NCBI GenBank assembly: GCA_948524275.1
Contig: CAOSLI010000015.1
Coordinates: 1 to 6,975 of the forward strand
Direction: 5' to 3'
Length of the DNA: 6,975 bases
Source: an uncultured Clostridia bacterium
GTDB taxonomy: Bacteria > Bacillota > Clostridia > TANB77 > CAG-508
In this document: positions 6,781 through 6,975 of the stretch, piece after piece
Layout of the letters: every line of letters begins with the position of its first letter
How positions within the stretch are numbered: the first letter of the stretch is position 1
Made by a program: the position numbers and the translations under genes
The notes under the pieces: generated by a model
The model's database searches: none
Told to the model about the DNA's origin: nothing
What the model saw: only the letters and a program-made list of their open reading frames with translations

Positions 6781-6975
6781 CTCCGTAAAATTTTCATAAG
6801 CTACTGCTGGCTTACTTTTCTTGTCATAAGCATATATACTCTTGCCTTCTATCGTACTTTCGGCTGCTTTTACTCCCATAGGAATTACTGTGTCATATAT
6901 TTTTATTCTGCTTCCATAACTATTTCTTAATGTTTCTATTGTTGTCTTTGCTAAATTTGTTTTCATATCTGCAAT
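6727..6975 (-). CDS. parA: ParA/Soj-type partition ATPase, C-terminal part (partial at window edge)
   Basis: This is the last 82 codons of a gene whose beginning lies beyond the right edge. The frame is open to base 6975 and stops at TGA (6729-6727). Visible hallmarks of the ParA/Soj/MinD-type ATPase C-terminus are an IADMKTNLAK stretch, then YDTVIPMGVKAAEST, then GKSIYAYDKKSKPAVAYENF. The Walker motifs would lie upstream and cannot be seen. ParA proteins bind ATP and non-specific DNA and, with ParB, move or hold DNA copies so that both daughter cells inherit them. The wording of this tail resembles ParA proteins of Tn1549-like conjugative elements as I recall them. The last 14 codons overlap the open frame of the ParB gene and contain its consensus ribosome binding site, so the two are very probably one operon with coupled translation. 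The family assignment is secure; the element type is inference. Confidence 0.88.
   Translation of the reverse strand: MADMKTNLAKTTIETLRNSYGSRIKIYDTVIPMGVKAAESTIEGKSIYAYDKKSKPAVAYENFTEEVLKNSEKTRTRADQCR

Overview
All recognisable genes in this window lie on the minus strand, so the biological order runs from the high coordinates to the low ones. The DNA is very AT-rich. The Shine-Dalgarno sequences are strong (AGGAGGTG, AAGGAGG, AAGGGGG). There is a Gram-positive cell-wall sorting signal, and no in-frame stops suggest an alternative code. Together these point to a low-GC Firmicute, most likely a Clostridia-type gut bacterium. The ParA/ParB pair resembles those of integrative conjugative elements of the Tn1549 type as I remember them. 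I therefore read the window as accessory DNA from such an element or a related plasmid. No relaxase, coupling protein, integrase or attachment site is visible here, so this assignment is inference.

Layout in order of transcription: (1) 6975-6727, the 3' end of a parA-type ATPase gene. (2) 6680-5844, a ParB-family protein. Its frame stays open upstream to 6770, and its natural start may be an ATA codon at 6767 overlapping the end of parA. (3) A good promoter at 5798-5770, then a 241-residue single-pass membrane protein (5745-5020) with a long polar stalk and a C-terminal cysteine-containing domain of unknown function. (4) An intrinsic terminator or attenuator (4998-4967) only a few bases before the next ribosome binding site. 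(5) 4945-500, a 1481-residue wall-anchored adhesin. It has a signal peptide, a Cys-Gln thioester domain, eleven SpaA/Cna-B-like domains and a TPKTG sorting signal with membrane tail. (6) A second hairpin (490-467), then a 73-residue hypothetical protein (442-221). (7) The start of another hypothetical gene (224-1), coupled to it by an ATGA overlap and cut by the window edge.

How the parts may work together: ParA and ParB would maintain the element. The promoter at 5798-5770 would drive the membrane protein and, by readthrough of the attenuator, the adhesin. The adhesin carries a reactive thioester for possible covalent attachment to a surface, a stalk that isopeptide bonds could stiffen, and a sortase anchor. 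A role in contact between donor and recipient cells or with a host surface is plausible but unproven. The most notable details are the probable ATA start of parB, a block of four adhesin domains in which the usual bond-forming Asn is replaced by Asp, the undescribed cysteine-domain membrane protein, and the hairpins placed directly before the ribosome binding sites on both sides of the adhesin gene. All gaps between genes are under 100 bases, and what they hold is listed.
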